DNA from: Clostridium sp. 1001271B_151109_B4
Lineage (GTDB): Bacteria > Bacillota > Clostridia > Clostridiales > Clostridiaceae
Direction: 5' to 3'
Assembly: GCF_015670405.1 (NCBI RefSeq)
Contig: NZ_JADPBQ010000004.1
Coordinates: 62,001 to 126,000, forward strand
DNA: 64,000 bases
A model generated the notes under the pieces. It was not told where the DNA came from. It did no database searches and saw only the letters and a list, made by a program, of their open reading frames with translations. This document shows positions 37,276 to 46,022 of the stretch, in pieces (position 1 is the stretch's first letter; every line of letters starts with the position of its first letter). The translations under genes were made by a program, and so were the position numbers.

Positions 37276-37818
37276 TTATAAATCCTCTATTTCACAATAA
37301 GGTTTAAAATATGCTCTAGGATATCCACATAATGGACATTTCTCCGGAGCTTCACTTCCTTCATGTATATACCCACAATTCATACAAACCCATTTTGATT
37401 CCCTTGGTCCAGCAAACATTGTTCCATCATCTAATTTATCATACAAAGCTTTAAATCTTTTTGCATGCTCTTCCTCAACTTCTCTTAACTCCTTAAAAAA
37501 ATTAGCGATATCTACAAAACCTTCTTCTCTTGCTTCTTGTTCAAATTTAGCATAAATATCTTTAAACTCATCTGTTTCACCACATATAGCATCAACTAAA
37601 TTTTCTTTTGTATTACAAACTAACTTTAAATACTCTTTATATACTCTTCTAGCATGTGCTAATTCATTTAAAGCTGTTAAATCAAAAATACTTCCTACCC
37701 ATTGATATCCTTCTTGCCTTGCTTTTTCAGCATATAAAGTATATTTATTTCTAGCCCTACTTTCTCCAGCAAATGCTCTATATAAGTTTTTTTCAGTTTT
37801 ACTTCCCTTTAAGTCCAT
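37276..37818 (-). CDS. rbr: Rubrerythrin
   Basis: Non-haem diiron peroxidase that protects anaerobes from peroxide; 180 aa, cytoplasmic. Ferritin-like part with diiron ligands such as Glu19, Glu52 and His55 (NELAHA) and the EEEH motif near 115-118; C-terminal rubredoxin centre with Cys145, 148, 161 and 164. AAGGAG precedes the ATG. Probably an operon with the 130-aa unknown gene. Confidence 0.96.
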   Translation of the reverse strand: MDLKGSKTEKNLYRAFAGESRARNKYTLYAEKARQEGYQWVGSIFDLTALNELAHARRVYKEYLKLVCNTKENLVDAICGETDEFKDIYAKFEQEAREEGFVDIANFFKELREVEEEHAKRFKALYDKLDDGTMFAGPRESKWVCMNCGYIHEGSEAPEKCPLCGYPRAYFKPYCEIEDL

Positions 37819-37866
37819 GATTTTCTCCTTAAAAATATTCCTTATACTAAACTATTCAAAACATAC

Positions 37867-37926
37867 AAAAATGATGAATTAAATCTGATAGTAATTCTTA
37901 CTTATCATCATTAATCCATCATTTTT
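37867..37926 (-). terminator. Terminator of the prkA-yhbH-spoVR operon
   Basis: Minus-strand stem AATGATGGATTAA / TTAATTCATCATT (one mismatch) with a long loop and TTTTTG after it, 11 bp after the spoVR stop. Confidence 0.75.
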
Positions 37927-37936
37927 AACACTTTTT

Positions 37937-39307
37937 TTAATTTACTGTAACCCTTCTATCATTATCGCATACTATTTCTACACTTCTACCTTCTTTAGTC
38001 TTAGTAGTCAATATTACTTTATGTCCCCAAAGATCAAATAAATATTTAATTGTTTCTTTAGCATAAAGTAACTCTAACTCTCTTCCATCGAAAACATGCT
38101 CTAATGTTAAAGTTCCATCTCTCTTATTTAAGTCAGTTATTCTTATATAAGGTATAGAGCCAACTCCGCATGAATCAGACATAGTATCCCTAATACTCTT
38201 CCATCCTTGTTCATCAGATACTTCATCAACAACAAATTCAAAGCTCTTTTTAGCATATTGAAATAAACCTAATTCCTCACATAATTCTTGTGTTAAGTAC
38301 TTACGTAAGAATGAATTATCTCTTTCAATATATCTAACTTCAAAAATCTTATCTCTTCCATACCTCTTCTCTATATCCTCAAACACCTTAAATCCAACAT
38401 AATACGGATTTAATCCACCTAACGCTGGAGCAATTACATCATTATGACGTTTTATAAACTCAAAATGTAAACTTTGAGGCAATTCTAAGCTTTTTAAAAT
38501 ATTATAATGACAATAGCTGGCCCAACCTTCATTCATTATTTTAGTTTCTATTTGTGGAATAAAGTATTGTGTTTCCCTTCTGACTATTTTAAGAACTGAC
38601 CTCTCCCATTCTTCTAAAGCCCCATATTTAATAATAAATCCAATAACATCATCACAAGGCTCAATTGGAGTCTTACTTAAATCTGGTATCTTTATTTCCT
38701 CATCCTCACTTAAAACATCTCTATTCTCAATTTTTCTATTATATTCTTCTATTAAATTTGATTTTATCTCCTCATCGCTTAAATCCTTAAGTCCAACCAC
38801 CCTTGGAATTTGATATCTAAGCGCATGAGCAGCATCAAGTATTTTTTCTACCTTAGCATATCCTATACTTGGATCGTTAATATATCCTCTTATTATATCA
38901 GCATCTAATTTAAACATCTCTAAAGTATAATAAGCCTTAGTTCCTTCTCTAAACAGTCTATTATTCTTAAAGAAATCATTATGGCCATAAACATGAGCCA
39001 TAGTTAATATCTGCAATAATAATGTATTCTCATTCATTAAATATGCTAAGGATGGATTTGAATTTATAACCATTTCATAAGGTAATCCAGTTAAATTTAA
39101 TGAATATAATGTTTTACTCTTTTCATATGCCTTACCATAACTCCAATGTGGATACTTTGAAGGCATTCCAACATATGCTTCATAAGCTAACATTTCATTA
39201 AACCCAACTATTTCAAACTCCTGAGGATAATAATCAAGCCCAAATTCTGTAGCTTTCTTTTCAATTTTCACATTCCATTCTTCTAAATCCTTTAATGTGT
39301 ACTCCAT
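37937..39307 (-). CDS. spoVR: SpoVR-family sporulation protein
   Basis: 456 aa, normal length for SpoVR, needed for normal spore cortex in Bacillus. Family motifs: YPQEFEIVGFNEMLAYEAYVGMP, the AHVYGHNDFFKNN segment and NEGWASYCHYNIL. Cytoplasmic. Its ATG touches the last base of yhbH, so the two are translationally coupled. With prkA and yhbH it forms the common prkA-yhbH-spoVR cluster. Confidence 0.96.
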   Translation of the reverse strand: MEYTLKDLEEWNVKIEKKATEFGLDYYPQEFEIVGFNEMLAYEAYVGMPSKYPHWSYGKAYEKSKTLYSLNLTGLPYEMVINSNPSLAYLMNENTLLLQILTMAHVYGHNDFFKNNRLFREGTKAYYTLEMFKLDADIIRGYINDPSIGYAKVEKILDAAHALRYQIPRVVGLKDLSDEEIKSNLIEEYNRKIENRDVLSEDEEIKIPDLSKTPIEPCDDVIGFIIKYGALEEWERSVLKIVRRETQYFIPQIETKIMNEGWASYCHYNILKSLELPQSLHFEFIKRHNDVIAPALGGLNPYYVGFKVFEDIEKRYGRDKIFEVRYIERDNSFLRKYLTQELCEELGLFQYAKKSFEFVVDEVSDEQGWKSIRDTMSDSCGVGSIPYIRITDLNKRDGTLTLEHVFDGRELELLYAKETIKYLFDLWGHKVILTTKTKEGRSVEIVCDNDRRVTVN

Positions 39308-40482
39308 TATTCATCCTCCCTTAACTCCTTGCTAAGCATCAACTTAAGAGCATCCCATAAATTCTTTTTTTCCTTTACAATAACAGATACAAATTTCTTA
39401 TCTACTATTTCCTTATTGAATCTATAATACATTGTTGTTGAATAAGTTGATGGTAAAAGTTCAGCATAACCAAACATATTACTTACTTCACAAAGTTTTT
39501 TGACTGATTGAATTGCTTTTTCATTATCCTCAGACCAGTTATCTCCATCACTAGCGTATATAGGATATATATTCCATACTTCTGGTGAATATTTTTCTTC
39601 AATAAGTTTTAACGCTAAATTTAAACCACTTGATATATATGTTCCTCCTGACTCTGCCTTATGGAAAAATTCATATTCGTTAACTTCTTTTGCAACTGTT
39701 GTATGAGAAATAAATTCAAAAGCAATATTATTATATTTTCTTTTTATGAAAGTTGATAAAACAAAGAAAAATGATCTTGCTAAATACTTTTTAGTACTAT
39801 CCATTGAACCTGATACGTCCATTATAAAGAGCATAACAGCATTGCTTTCCTTCTTAGGCTTCGTTTTTACCCTATAATATCTAATATCATCTTCCCTAAA
39901 TGGAAATCTTTCTAATTCAGTATCTAATCCAGCCTCCCTTAAAGCCCTTACCTTCCCCTGCTTACGTGCAGTCTTGGCCATAACAGTCTTCTTCTTTGCA
40001 AGCCTTGGATTAATTCCATGCTTTTGATATCCTCTTTTTCTACTTGCACTTTCACTAATAATTTCTGAATATTTCTTTTTATCTAAATTAGGCAAATCCA
40101 AATCTTCAACTATATAATCCATCAATTCTTCTAACGTAATTTCTGTTTCATATACATCATCACCTTCAGAGTTACCTGCACCTTTATTTCCTTTTTTACC
40201 ACTAGACTCAGCTGAGCCTAATTTATCTCCACGTTTTTCCTCACCAGTACCGGTAGCAACACCTTTATTGTTGCTACCAAATACAAATTGATATTCCTTT
40301 ATTCCTCTAATAGGAATTTTAAATTTTTTATTTTTAGTTTCACCTACTATGCTTTCTTCTGAGAGTATATCTCCTAAGTTTTCTTTAATGGATTTCTCTA
40401 CCAACTGCCTATGTCTTCTTCTATCTTCTATACTTCTATCATGCTCAACAGGATTTGTTGTATTATCTCTAAATATAGCCAT
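39307..40482 (-). CDS. yhbH: YhbH/DUF444 sporulation protein
   Basis: 391 aa with a von Willebrand A-like C-terminal half carrying a metal-site motif ([19 protein letters not shown]) and a basic N-terminus ([19 protein letters not shown]). Probably partners the PrkA kinase and SpoVR during sporulation or stress; the molecular role is unknown. The ATG at 40482 follows GGAAGGATTGATAAGG; a longer GTG start at 40500 would overlap the end of prkA. Residues about 75-105 are a Gly/Lys/Ser-rich low-complexity loop. Confidence 0.94.
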   Translation of the reverse strand: MAIFRDNTTNPVEHDRSIEDRRRHRQLVEKSIKENLGDILSEESIVGETKNKKFKIPIRGIKEYQFVFGSNNKGVATGTGEEKRGDKLGSAESSGKKGNKGAGNSEGDDVYETEITLEELMDYIVEDLDLPNLDKKKYSEIISESASRKRGYQKHGINPRLAKKKTVMAKTARKQGKVRALREAGLDTELERFPFREDDIRYYRVKTKPKKESNAVMLFIMDVSGSMDSTKKYLARSFFFVLSTFIKRKYNNIAFEFISHTTVAKEVNEYEFFHKAESGGTYISSGLNLALKLIEEKYSPEVWNIYPIYASDGDNWSEDNEKAIQSVKKLCEVSNMFGYAELLPSTYSTTMYYRFNKEIVDKKFVSVIVKEKKNLWDALKLMLSKELREDE

Positions 40483-40487
40483 CCTTA

Positions 40488-42410
40488 TCAATCCTTCCAC
40501 AAGTTGTTTGCTGCATACTTAAGAATTACATCACAGCAGTGTTGGCAATATCCATTCCTTTTCATTTCTTCAACCATTGCGTTGTATTTTTCTGTTTGTT
40601 CTTTATCTCTAACTCTTGACTTAGTAATAATTCTAGATAAATCTCTAACTGATGCTATAAGCTTCTTTTCTATAGCTTCTTTTAATGGTTCATAAGACTT
40701 ATAATCAATCTTAGCTCCATTTCTTACTAAGTAGAACATATAAGAAGTAACATCTGCTCTAAAGCCTTTACTTGATGCTTCAGATACGCCTATTTGTTCT
40801 TCTATATTTCTCATAAACTCTTCATCTGGATTTAATTCTTCGCCAGTTTGTTCATCTTTTATTCTAGTCTTATTTACAAATGCCTCTGCATTATCTATAT
40901 AATTATTGAATAAACTTTCAGCTTGTTCTCTGAATGAATGGATGAATGCCTTTGTAATTTCTTTTTCAAGTATCTTGTTATACTCTTTACGTATTGTATC
41001 TTGAATAAAGCCTAAATACTTCTTCTTATCATCAGATGGAATATCCATATCTTTAACTGACTTAATAATACTTTCCATTATGCTTAAAGGATTAATACAA
41101 TTAAACTCTGAATTAGAAAGAGCATTATCAATTGCCTTAATAATAAATCTTGTACTAATTCCCTTCATTCCTTCATAAGGGCCAGCCTCTTCTCTAAGCT
41201 CAATAATATCGATCTTCTTAGTTGTTCCCTTTTCAACTAAATCCTCACCATTATAAATCTTAAGCTTAGTCATAGGATCAACTTTAGCTGATGGTGTTAA
41301 TCTAGAAAGTATTGCAAACATAGCTGCAACTTCGATAGTATGAGGTGCAATATGTGCACTAAAGTTACTCTTCTTTAAAATCTTTTCATAAATTTTTATT
41401 TCTTCTTCAAGTTCTAAACAATAAGGTACTTCTACCTTAACAATTCTGTCTAAGATTGCTTCATTTGTATGGTCTGATTTAAATTTATTCCATTCAGCTT
41501 CATTTGAGTGAGCTATTATAAGACCATCAAAATAAATCATTGAACCTTTACCTGGTGATGGTATAGATTTTTCTTGTGTAGCAGTTATTATTGTATGCAA
41601 ATACTCAACATCATTTTTAAATACTTCTATAAATTCTACTAAACCTCTATTACCAACATTAAATGCACCATTTAATGAGAATATTCTTGGATCATCTTCT
41701 GGATACATATCCATCTTTGAAATATCAACAGAACCAGTTAATATTGATGTATCTTGGTTATTTGGATCAACTGGTGGAACAACACCAATTCCTTTTCTTG
41801 ATCTTATAGAAAATCCCTTTCTCTCAACTGGGAAATTTTCATATTCACCATTAAACTCATGAAGTAATCTATACTTACAAACTGGGCATAAATCACCTTC
41901 TATTTGTGTGCCTAACATTTTATTAAATTCATCCCTTAAATGATTTGGAACTAAGTGTAAAGGTTCTTCATGCATAGGGCAACCTTTAATTGAATATATA
42001 GGTTCACAATGAACTAATGCACTCTTTAGTGCTTCAACTAATGAAGATTTACCTGCGCCAACTGGTCCTACTAAGTATAAAACTTGTCTTGCTTCTTCAC
42101 CCTTCATAGATGCAGAATTTAAGTAATTCACTATTTTCATTATAACTTTGTCTATTCCAAAAAAATCATCCTTGAAATATCCATATTTCCTAATAGCTTC
42201 ATTACCATATATCTTTCTTACTCTTGGGTTTTCATCTGCTTTTAATACCTCAACACCTTTGCTCATAATAAAATCATATAATCTCTTATGAGAAAGCTTT
42301 GCCACATCCGGGTTTTTCTTTACTATCTCTAAGTAATCTAAAAATGTTCCTTCGAATTTTTCACTATTTCTATTTTCTCTATCTGTAATTATAAAGTCCT
42401 TGAAGTCCAT
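40488..42410 (-). CDS. prkA: PrkA serine protein kinase / AAA+ protein
   Basis: 640 aa. AAA+ part with Walker [11 protein letters not shown] (115-124) and a zinc-like CPMHEEP...CPVCKYRL segment; kinase-like C-terminal domain. Involved in sporulation in Bacillus, where it is made under SigE; homologues have also been reported to act as proteases. First gene of prkA-yhbH-spoVR, AGGGGAGGG ribosome site. Confidence 0.95.
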   Translation of the reverse strand: MDFKDFIITDRENRNSEKFEGTFLDYLEIVKKNPDVAKLSHKRLYDFIMSKGVEVLKADENPRVRKIYGNEAIRKYGYFKDDFFGIDKVIMKIVNYLNSASMKGEEARQVLYLVGPVGAGKSSLVEALKSALVHCEPIYSIKGCPMHEEPLHLVPNHLRDEFNKMLGTQIEGDLCPVCKYRLLHEFNGEYENFPVERKGFSIRSRKGIGVVPPVDPNNQDTSILTGSVDISKMDMYPEDDPRIFSLNGAFNVGNRGLVEFIEVFKNDVEYLHTIITATQEKSIPSPGKGSMIYFDGLIIAHSNEAEWNKFKSDHTNEAILDRIVKVEVPYCLELEEEIKIYEKILKKSNFSAHIAPHTIEVAAMFAILSRLTPSAKVDPMTKLKIYNGEDLVEKGTTKKIDIIELREEAGPYEGMKGISTRFIIKAIDNALSNSEFNCINPLSIMESIIKSVKDMDIPSDDKKKYLGFIQDTIRKEYNKILEKEITKAFIHSFREQAESLFNNYIDNAEAFVNKTRIKDEQTGEELNPDEEFMRNIEEQIGVSEASSKGFRADVTSYMFYLVRNGAKIDYKSYEPLKEAIEKKLIASVRDLSRIITKSRVRDKEQTEKYNAMVEEMKRNGYCQHCCDVILKYAANNLWKD

Positions 42411-42491
42411 AAACTCATCCCTCCCCTTAATTTAATATATTATTGATTCAAATAGTTATATTCCTATTTTTTAAAATTTACACTTCTCTAT

Positions 42492-42523
42492 ATTTTATAT
42501 GTTTTAATTTCATAATTATTATT
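42492..42523 (-). promoter_or_regulatory. Candidate SigE-type promoter of the prkA operon
   Basis: On the minus strand AATAATA, about 15 bp, CATATAAAAT, close to the SigE pattern ATA - spacer - CATATNNT. It lies about 80 bp before the prkA start. The DNA is very AT-rich so chance matches are likely. Confidence 0.35.
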
Positions 42524-42568
42524 AAATTTAATGAATTTTATTATTTTTATTTATCTTACATAATAAAT

Positions 42569-42608
42569 AAAAGCTCATGTAAATTTTTCATTATTTACAC
42601 AAGCTTTT
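42569..42608 (-). terminator. Terminator of recQ
   Basis: Minus-strand stem AAAAGCTTGTGTAAAT / ATTTACATGAGCTTTT (16 bp, two mismatches) followed by TATTTATT, 15 bp after the recQ stop. Confidence 0.8.
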
Positions 42609-42622
42609 ACACTTTTTATCAA

Positions 42623-44377
42623 TTATTTATTTAGCAAACTTAACAAAGCTTTCCCATACTTTTCAAACTTCTTTTGACCCATTCCTCTTATATCTAAAAG
42701 TTCATCTTCACTTTTAGGATTTTTATTACATAATTCAATTAAAGTTGCATCTGAAAAAATAATATATGGTTTTACCCCTTCTTTAATAGCCATTTCTCTT
42801 CTCCAAGACCTTAACATATTAAATAATTCACTATTAATTACCTTTTCTTCATTTTCAAATGTTAATTTTAACATTACCTTCAATTGAGACTTTAAAACTT
42901 TATATGAATTCTCATTTAATTTAAGCATTGAATAAGTTCCATCTTTCAAATTTACATATCCATATTCGATTAATTCCTTTATAAAGTCCCTTATAAATTT
43001 ACTGCTATAATCTTTCATTATTCCATATGTAGTTAATTCATTTAATTTATCATTTATTATTTTAGGTCCAACCATTCCACGAAGAATATCTATTAAAACT
43101 GAAATTCCATATCTTTCTTTTGTTCTATACACGCAAGATAATATTTTTTGCGCTTCTATTGTATAATCTCTAAGTTCATCATTATTTAAGCAGTTACTAC
43201 AGTTCGTACAATACTCTCTAATATTTTCTTCACCAAAATACTTCAATATGAAACTTCTTAAACAATCCTTGCTTTCACAAAAATCTATCATTTTTTGCAA
43301 CTTTTTAATTTCAATTTCTTTTCTATTTATTTGTACTGTTGTATGAATCAAATATTCTAAAGTTCTTATATCTGCTCTATTAAATAACAAGTGACATTCC
43401 GCTGTTAATCCGTCTCTTCCTGCTCTTCCTATTTCTTGATAGTAGCTTTCAATATTTTTAGGAATTGTAAAATGAATTATATATCTTACATTAGATTTAT
43501 CTATTCCCATTCCAAAAGCATTCGTTGCTATCATTACATTTGAATTTTCATTTAAAAATTCATCTTGGTAATACTCCTTTTCACTATCTTTTAACCCACC
43601 ATGATATTTTAATACATTATAACCTAAATCTTTTAAGTAATAATATAGTCCATCAACTTCTTTCCTTGTGGCACAATAAATTATACCTGCTTCATTTTCC
43701 TTTTCTCTTATAATATCTTTTACTAACTCAAGCTTATCTTCTTCAATATGTAATTTAATCTCTAAATTTTCCCTATCAAAACTACCAACGTATATGTATG
43801 GATTTCTTAATCCTAAAAGTTTAATTACATCTTCTCTTACTATCTCAGTTGCCGTTGCAGTAAAAGCTGTTATTATTGGTCTTACCCTTAAACTATTTAT
43901 AAATTCAGCTATTAAACTATAACTTTTTCTAAAATCATGACCCCACATTGATACACAATGAGCTTCATCTACAGCTATTTGACTTATATTAAGAGATCTT
44001 AATTTTCGTTTAAAGAATTCATTTTCTAATTTTTCTGGTGCTATGTATAGAAGCTTAACTTCTCCTCTTTTGCAAAGTTCTATTATTTCATCACTTAGTT
44101 CTAATCTTTGAGTACTATTTATATATCTTGCATTTATACCATTTGAATTTAAATTATCTACTTGGTCTTTCATCAAAGAAATTAATGGTGAAATCACTAC
44201 TGTAATACCCTTAAATAATAAAGCTGGTATTTGATAACAAATAGACTTTCCTCCACCTGTAGGTAAAATACAAAAACTATCCCTACCTCTTAAAATATTG
44301 CTTATAATTTCATATTGTCCTTTTCTAAAGGTGTTATATCCATAATACTTATTAAGTACTTCAAAAACTTTATTCAT
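42623..44377 (-). CDS. recQ: ATP-dependent DNA helicase RecQ
   Basis: 584 aa 3'-5' helicase for recombination repair. Walker A LPTGGGKS (38-45), DEAH box VDEAHC, motif VI IGRAGRDG, zinc-binding cluster (YFGEENIREYCTNCSNC), winged helix and a C-terminal HRDC-like domain (PKSEDELLDIRGMGQKKFEKYG). Shorter than E. coli RecQ by about 25 residues, within the normal range. Weak ribosome site (GGTG) before the ATG. Confidence 0.95.
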   Translation of the reverse strand: MNKVFEVLNKYYGYNTFRKGQYEIISNILRGRDSFCILPTGGGKSICYQIPALLFKGITVVISPLISLMKDQVDNLNSNGINARYINSTQRLELSDEIIELCKRGEVKLLYIAPEKLENEFFKRKLRSLNISQIAVDEAHCVSMWGHDFRKSYSLIAEFINSLRVRPIITAFTATATEIVREDVIKLLGLRNPYIYVGSFDRENLEIKLHIEEDKLELVKDIIREKENEAGIIYCATRKEVDGLYYYLKDLGYNVLKYHGGLKDSEKEYYQDEFLNENSNVMIATNAFGMGIDKSNVRYIIHFTIPKNIESYYQEIGRAGRDGLTAECHLLFNRADIRTLEYLIHTTVQINRKEIEIKKLQKMIDFCESKDCLRSFILKYFGEENIREYCTNCSNCLNNDELRDYTIEAQKILSCVYRTKERYGISVLIDILRGMVGPKIINDKLNELTTYGIMKDYSSKFIRDFIKELIEYGYVNLKDGTYSMLKLNENSYKVLKSQLKVMLKLTFENEEKVINSELFNMLRSWRREMAIKEGVKPYIIFSDATLIELCNKNPKSEDELLDIRGMGQKKFEKYGKALLSLLNK

Positions 44378-44464
44378 TTAATTTCACCAGCTTTCTTAAA
44401 TATGTTAAAATACTATCACTTTTTATTAATACTAACATAATTTTTATTATTTTTAAAATTTATG

Positions 44465-44493
44465 TTGACATATTTATAAAATAATATTACAAT
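44465..44493 (+). promoter_or_regulatory. Promoter of tRNA-Leu
   Basis: TTGACA, 17 bp, TACAAT; the -35 is perfect and the spacing ideal. The tRNA starts 11 bp after the -10. Confidence 0.85.
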
Positions 44494-44503
44494 AATCTTG
44501 CTT

Positions 44504-44590
44504 GCTGAAGTGGCGGAACAGGCAGACGCACAGGACTTAAAATCCTGCGGTAGCGATACCGTACCGGTTCGATTCCGGTCTTCAGCACCA
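44504..44590 (+). tRNA. tRNA-Leu(UAA)
   Basis: 87 nt including an encoded CCA. Acceptor stem GCTGAAG / CTTCAGC, D arm with GGCGGAACAGGCAGACGC, anticodon loop CTTAAAA with anticodon TAA, a long variable arm CGGTAGCGATACCG typical of class II leucine tRNA, T arm CGGTTCGATTCCG. Confidence 0.97.
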
Positions 44591-44621
44591 AAAAGACTAT
44601 ACTTAAGTATAGTCTTTTTTT
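44591..44621 (+). terminator. Terminator of tRNA-Leu
   Basis: Perfect stem AAAAGACTATACTTAAGTAT... symmetric about AAGT, followed by a T-run; it begins right after the CCA. Confidence 0.92.
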
Positions 44622-44623
44622 AT

Positions 44624-45019
44624 CTATATCTGAATCCTCCATTTCAAATAAATATTCTAATGCCAAATCTACAATAAATTTATCATTTTCTTTTTTGTAC
44701 TATTTACTTTCCCTTCATCGCCCTTTTTCTTCTATCATATTCATAAGAATTATAATTATCTAATGAAATATAATCATAGTTTTCCCCCACCTTCTAATAA
44801 CTTCTATACTAGTTTCTAGTAATTGTTATTTTGCCTTATTAATTAATTTCAAATACAATTAATCGCACCCCCCCATTTTGTCAAATTATCATATTTATGG
44901 TAACATTTTTGCTACTTTTTAATAGAATATATTATACGAACAAAGTAAATTTTAAATAAAATTAAACAAAGTGAAATATAATCAAAAAAATATAATTTGA
45001 TATACGGAGGATTTTTAAT
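44624..45019. other. Intergenic region with PHP remnant before the spore-protein gene
   Basis: About 395 bp with no intact gene. It holds the decayed PHP fragment (44711-44852) and the upstream region of the 286-aa gene. A GAATATATTATAC stretch at about 44926 could be a sporulation-sigma -10, but the match is loose. Confidence 0.55.
44711..44852 (-). pseudogene. Decayed fragment of a PHP-domain phosphoesterase gene
   Basis: This non-coding stretch aligns over about 140 bp with the inside of the intact PHP gene (48764-48908): shared runs include ATATTCATAAGAATTATAAT and CTTCTATACTAGTTTCTA against CTCTATACTTGTTTCTA. The fragment contains indels and no open frame. It lies in the same minus orientation as the intact gene, about 4 kb away, with the two spore-surface candidates between. 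Confidence 0.8.
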
Positions 45020-45880
45020 ATGAGTAACCAATGCGATCCAAATTTTCTACCTGAAAACTGTTCTATTGACGATCTTATAGATTGTGGAATCGAAACTGAA
45101 ACAGAAGTTATTAACTCTACTGGTTCAACACTTACTCCAGTACCACCACTAGGACCTAATGCTGTAAAAGTTCCAAGATTCTTAAAAAGAGTTGTCATTT
45201 CAGGTTGTATCAAGAGTACAATTTTTATTCCTGGTAATTTTTCAGAAATAAAGGATATAAAGAAAAAAGTTGTAATTACTCAATCTAAATTAATTTGTGA
45301 TGAATTAATAGTTGAAGGTTATATACTAAAAGATATTAAATATGTAAGACCTGTAAGTGGAGTTGAGGACCCTAATATGTGCTTAGCTTATCCAAACCAA
45401 TGGTTTGATATCTCTGAAAAAGTACCATTTACACTTTGCATGACTGTTACTGGACTTCCAACTATATATCCAGTACCAAACACAGATCAAGTATCTGAAT
45501 TCAATTATTTATGTGATACAATGAGTGGTAAATGCTGTGATAAAGGCTTTATGGCACCATCACCTTGTGAAACATTAAAAATCGAAACTAACTATTTAAA
45601 TGAAAGACCATATTCTGAATTAGTTGGATATAGAATAGCAGAATTAGATATAAATAATCATCCTTGCTGTTCTAATAATGAATCCGATAGATGCTTATAT
45701 TCTTCTTTAACTGAAAAAGTTAAATTAGATATAGTTTTAGATTTATATGTTTTAGGAATTGCAACAGCTACAGTAGCTACAGTTCCAGTTCCTCCTCAAC
45801 CACCTATTACAGGAGTAACTTCTACAACTAATGTAGGGCCATGTGGAGCTCAACCTCCTAAAACTCAATCTAACTGTTGA
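45020..45880 (+). CDS. Cysteine-rich probable spore-surface protein with SPOCS-like domain
   Basis: 286 aa, 16 cysteines including CC pairs at 172-173 and 216-217, no signal peptide or TM. Residues about 51-145 show the pattern of the SPOCS (DUF3794) domain of spore proteins: KRVVISGCIK, DELIVEGYILKDIKYV, then a VPF segment at 135. A second beta-rich segment (about 200-250) ends with LDIVLDLYVLGIA; the C-terminus is Pro/Thr-rich and ends in Cys. High cysteine, a SPOCS pattern and no secretion signal fit a spore coat or exosporium protein made in the mother cell, perhaps of the CsxA kind; that is inference. CGGAGG precedes the ATG. Confidence 0.75.
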   Translation: MSNQCDPNFLPENCSIDDLIDCGIETETEVINSTGSTLTPVPPLGPNAVKVPRFLKRVVISGCIKSTIFIPGNFSEIKDIKKKVVITQSKLICDELIVEGYILKDIKYVRPVSGVEDPNMCLAYPNQWFDISEKVPFTLCMTVTGLPTIYPVPNTDQVSEFNYLCDTMSGKCCDKGFMAPSPCETLKIETNYLNERPYSELVGYRIAELDINNHPCCSNNESDRCLYSSLTEKVKLDIVLDLYVLGIATATVATVPVPPQPPITGVTSTTNVGPCGAQPPKTQSNC

Positions 45881-45953
45881 TGCGGACTTCAACCTTAACT
45901 TATAAATTTATAAAAATTTAAAAATTAATTCTTTAAGAATAAAAATATAAGTT

Positions 45954-45987
45954 AATACAGAGGCGTAACACCCTCTGTATTTTTTTC
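45954..45987 (+). terminator. Terminator of the cysteine-rich spore-surface gene
   Basis: Stem AATACAGAGG / CCTCTGTATT with a short loop and T7 run, about 75 bp after the stop. Confidence 0.92.
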
Positions 45988-46022
45988 ATATATTAACAAT
46001 AAAATGCTAAAAGGATGATAAT

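Noticed and set aside
42443-42634. Small plus-strand open frame between prkA and recQ
   Set aside because: Composed almost only of Phe, Ile, Tyr and Lys codons from AT-rich DNA, no ribosome site, and it overlaps the recQ terminator.
44962-45213. Small minus-strand open frame over the start of the cysteine-rich gene
   Set aside because: It overlaps a much better supported gene with a CGGAGG site, and has no ribosome site or recognisable content of its own.
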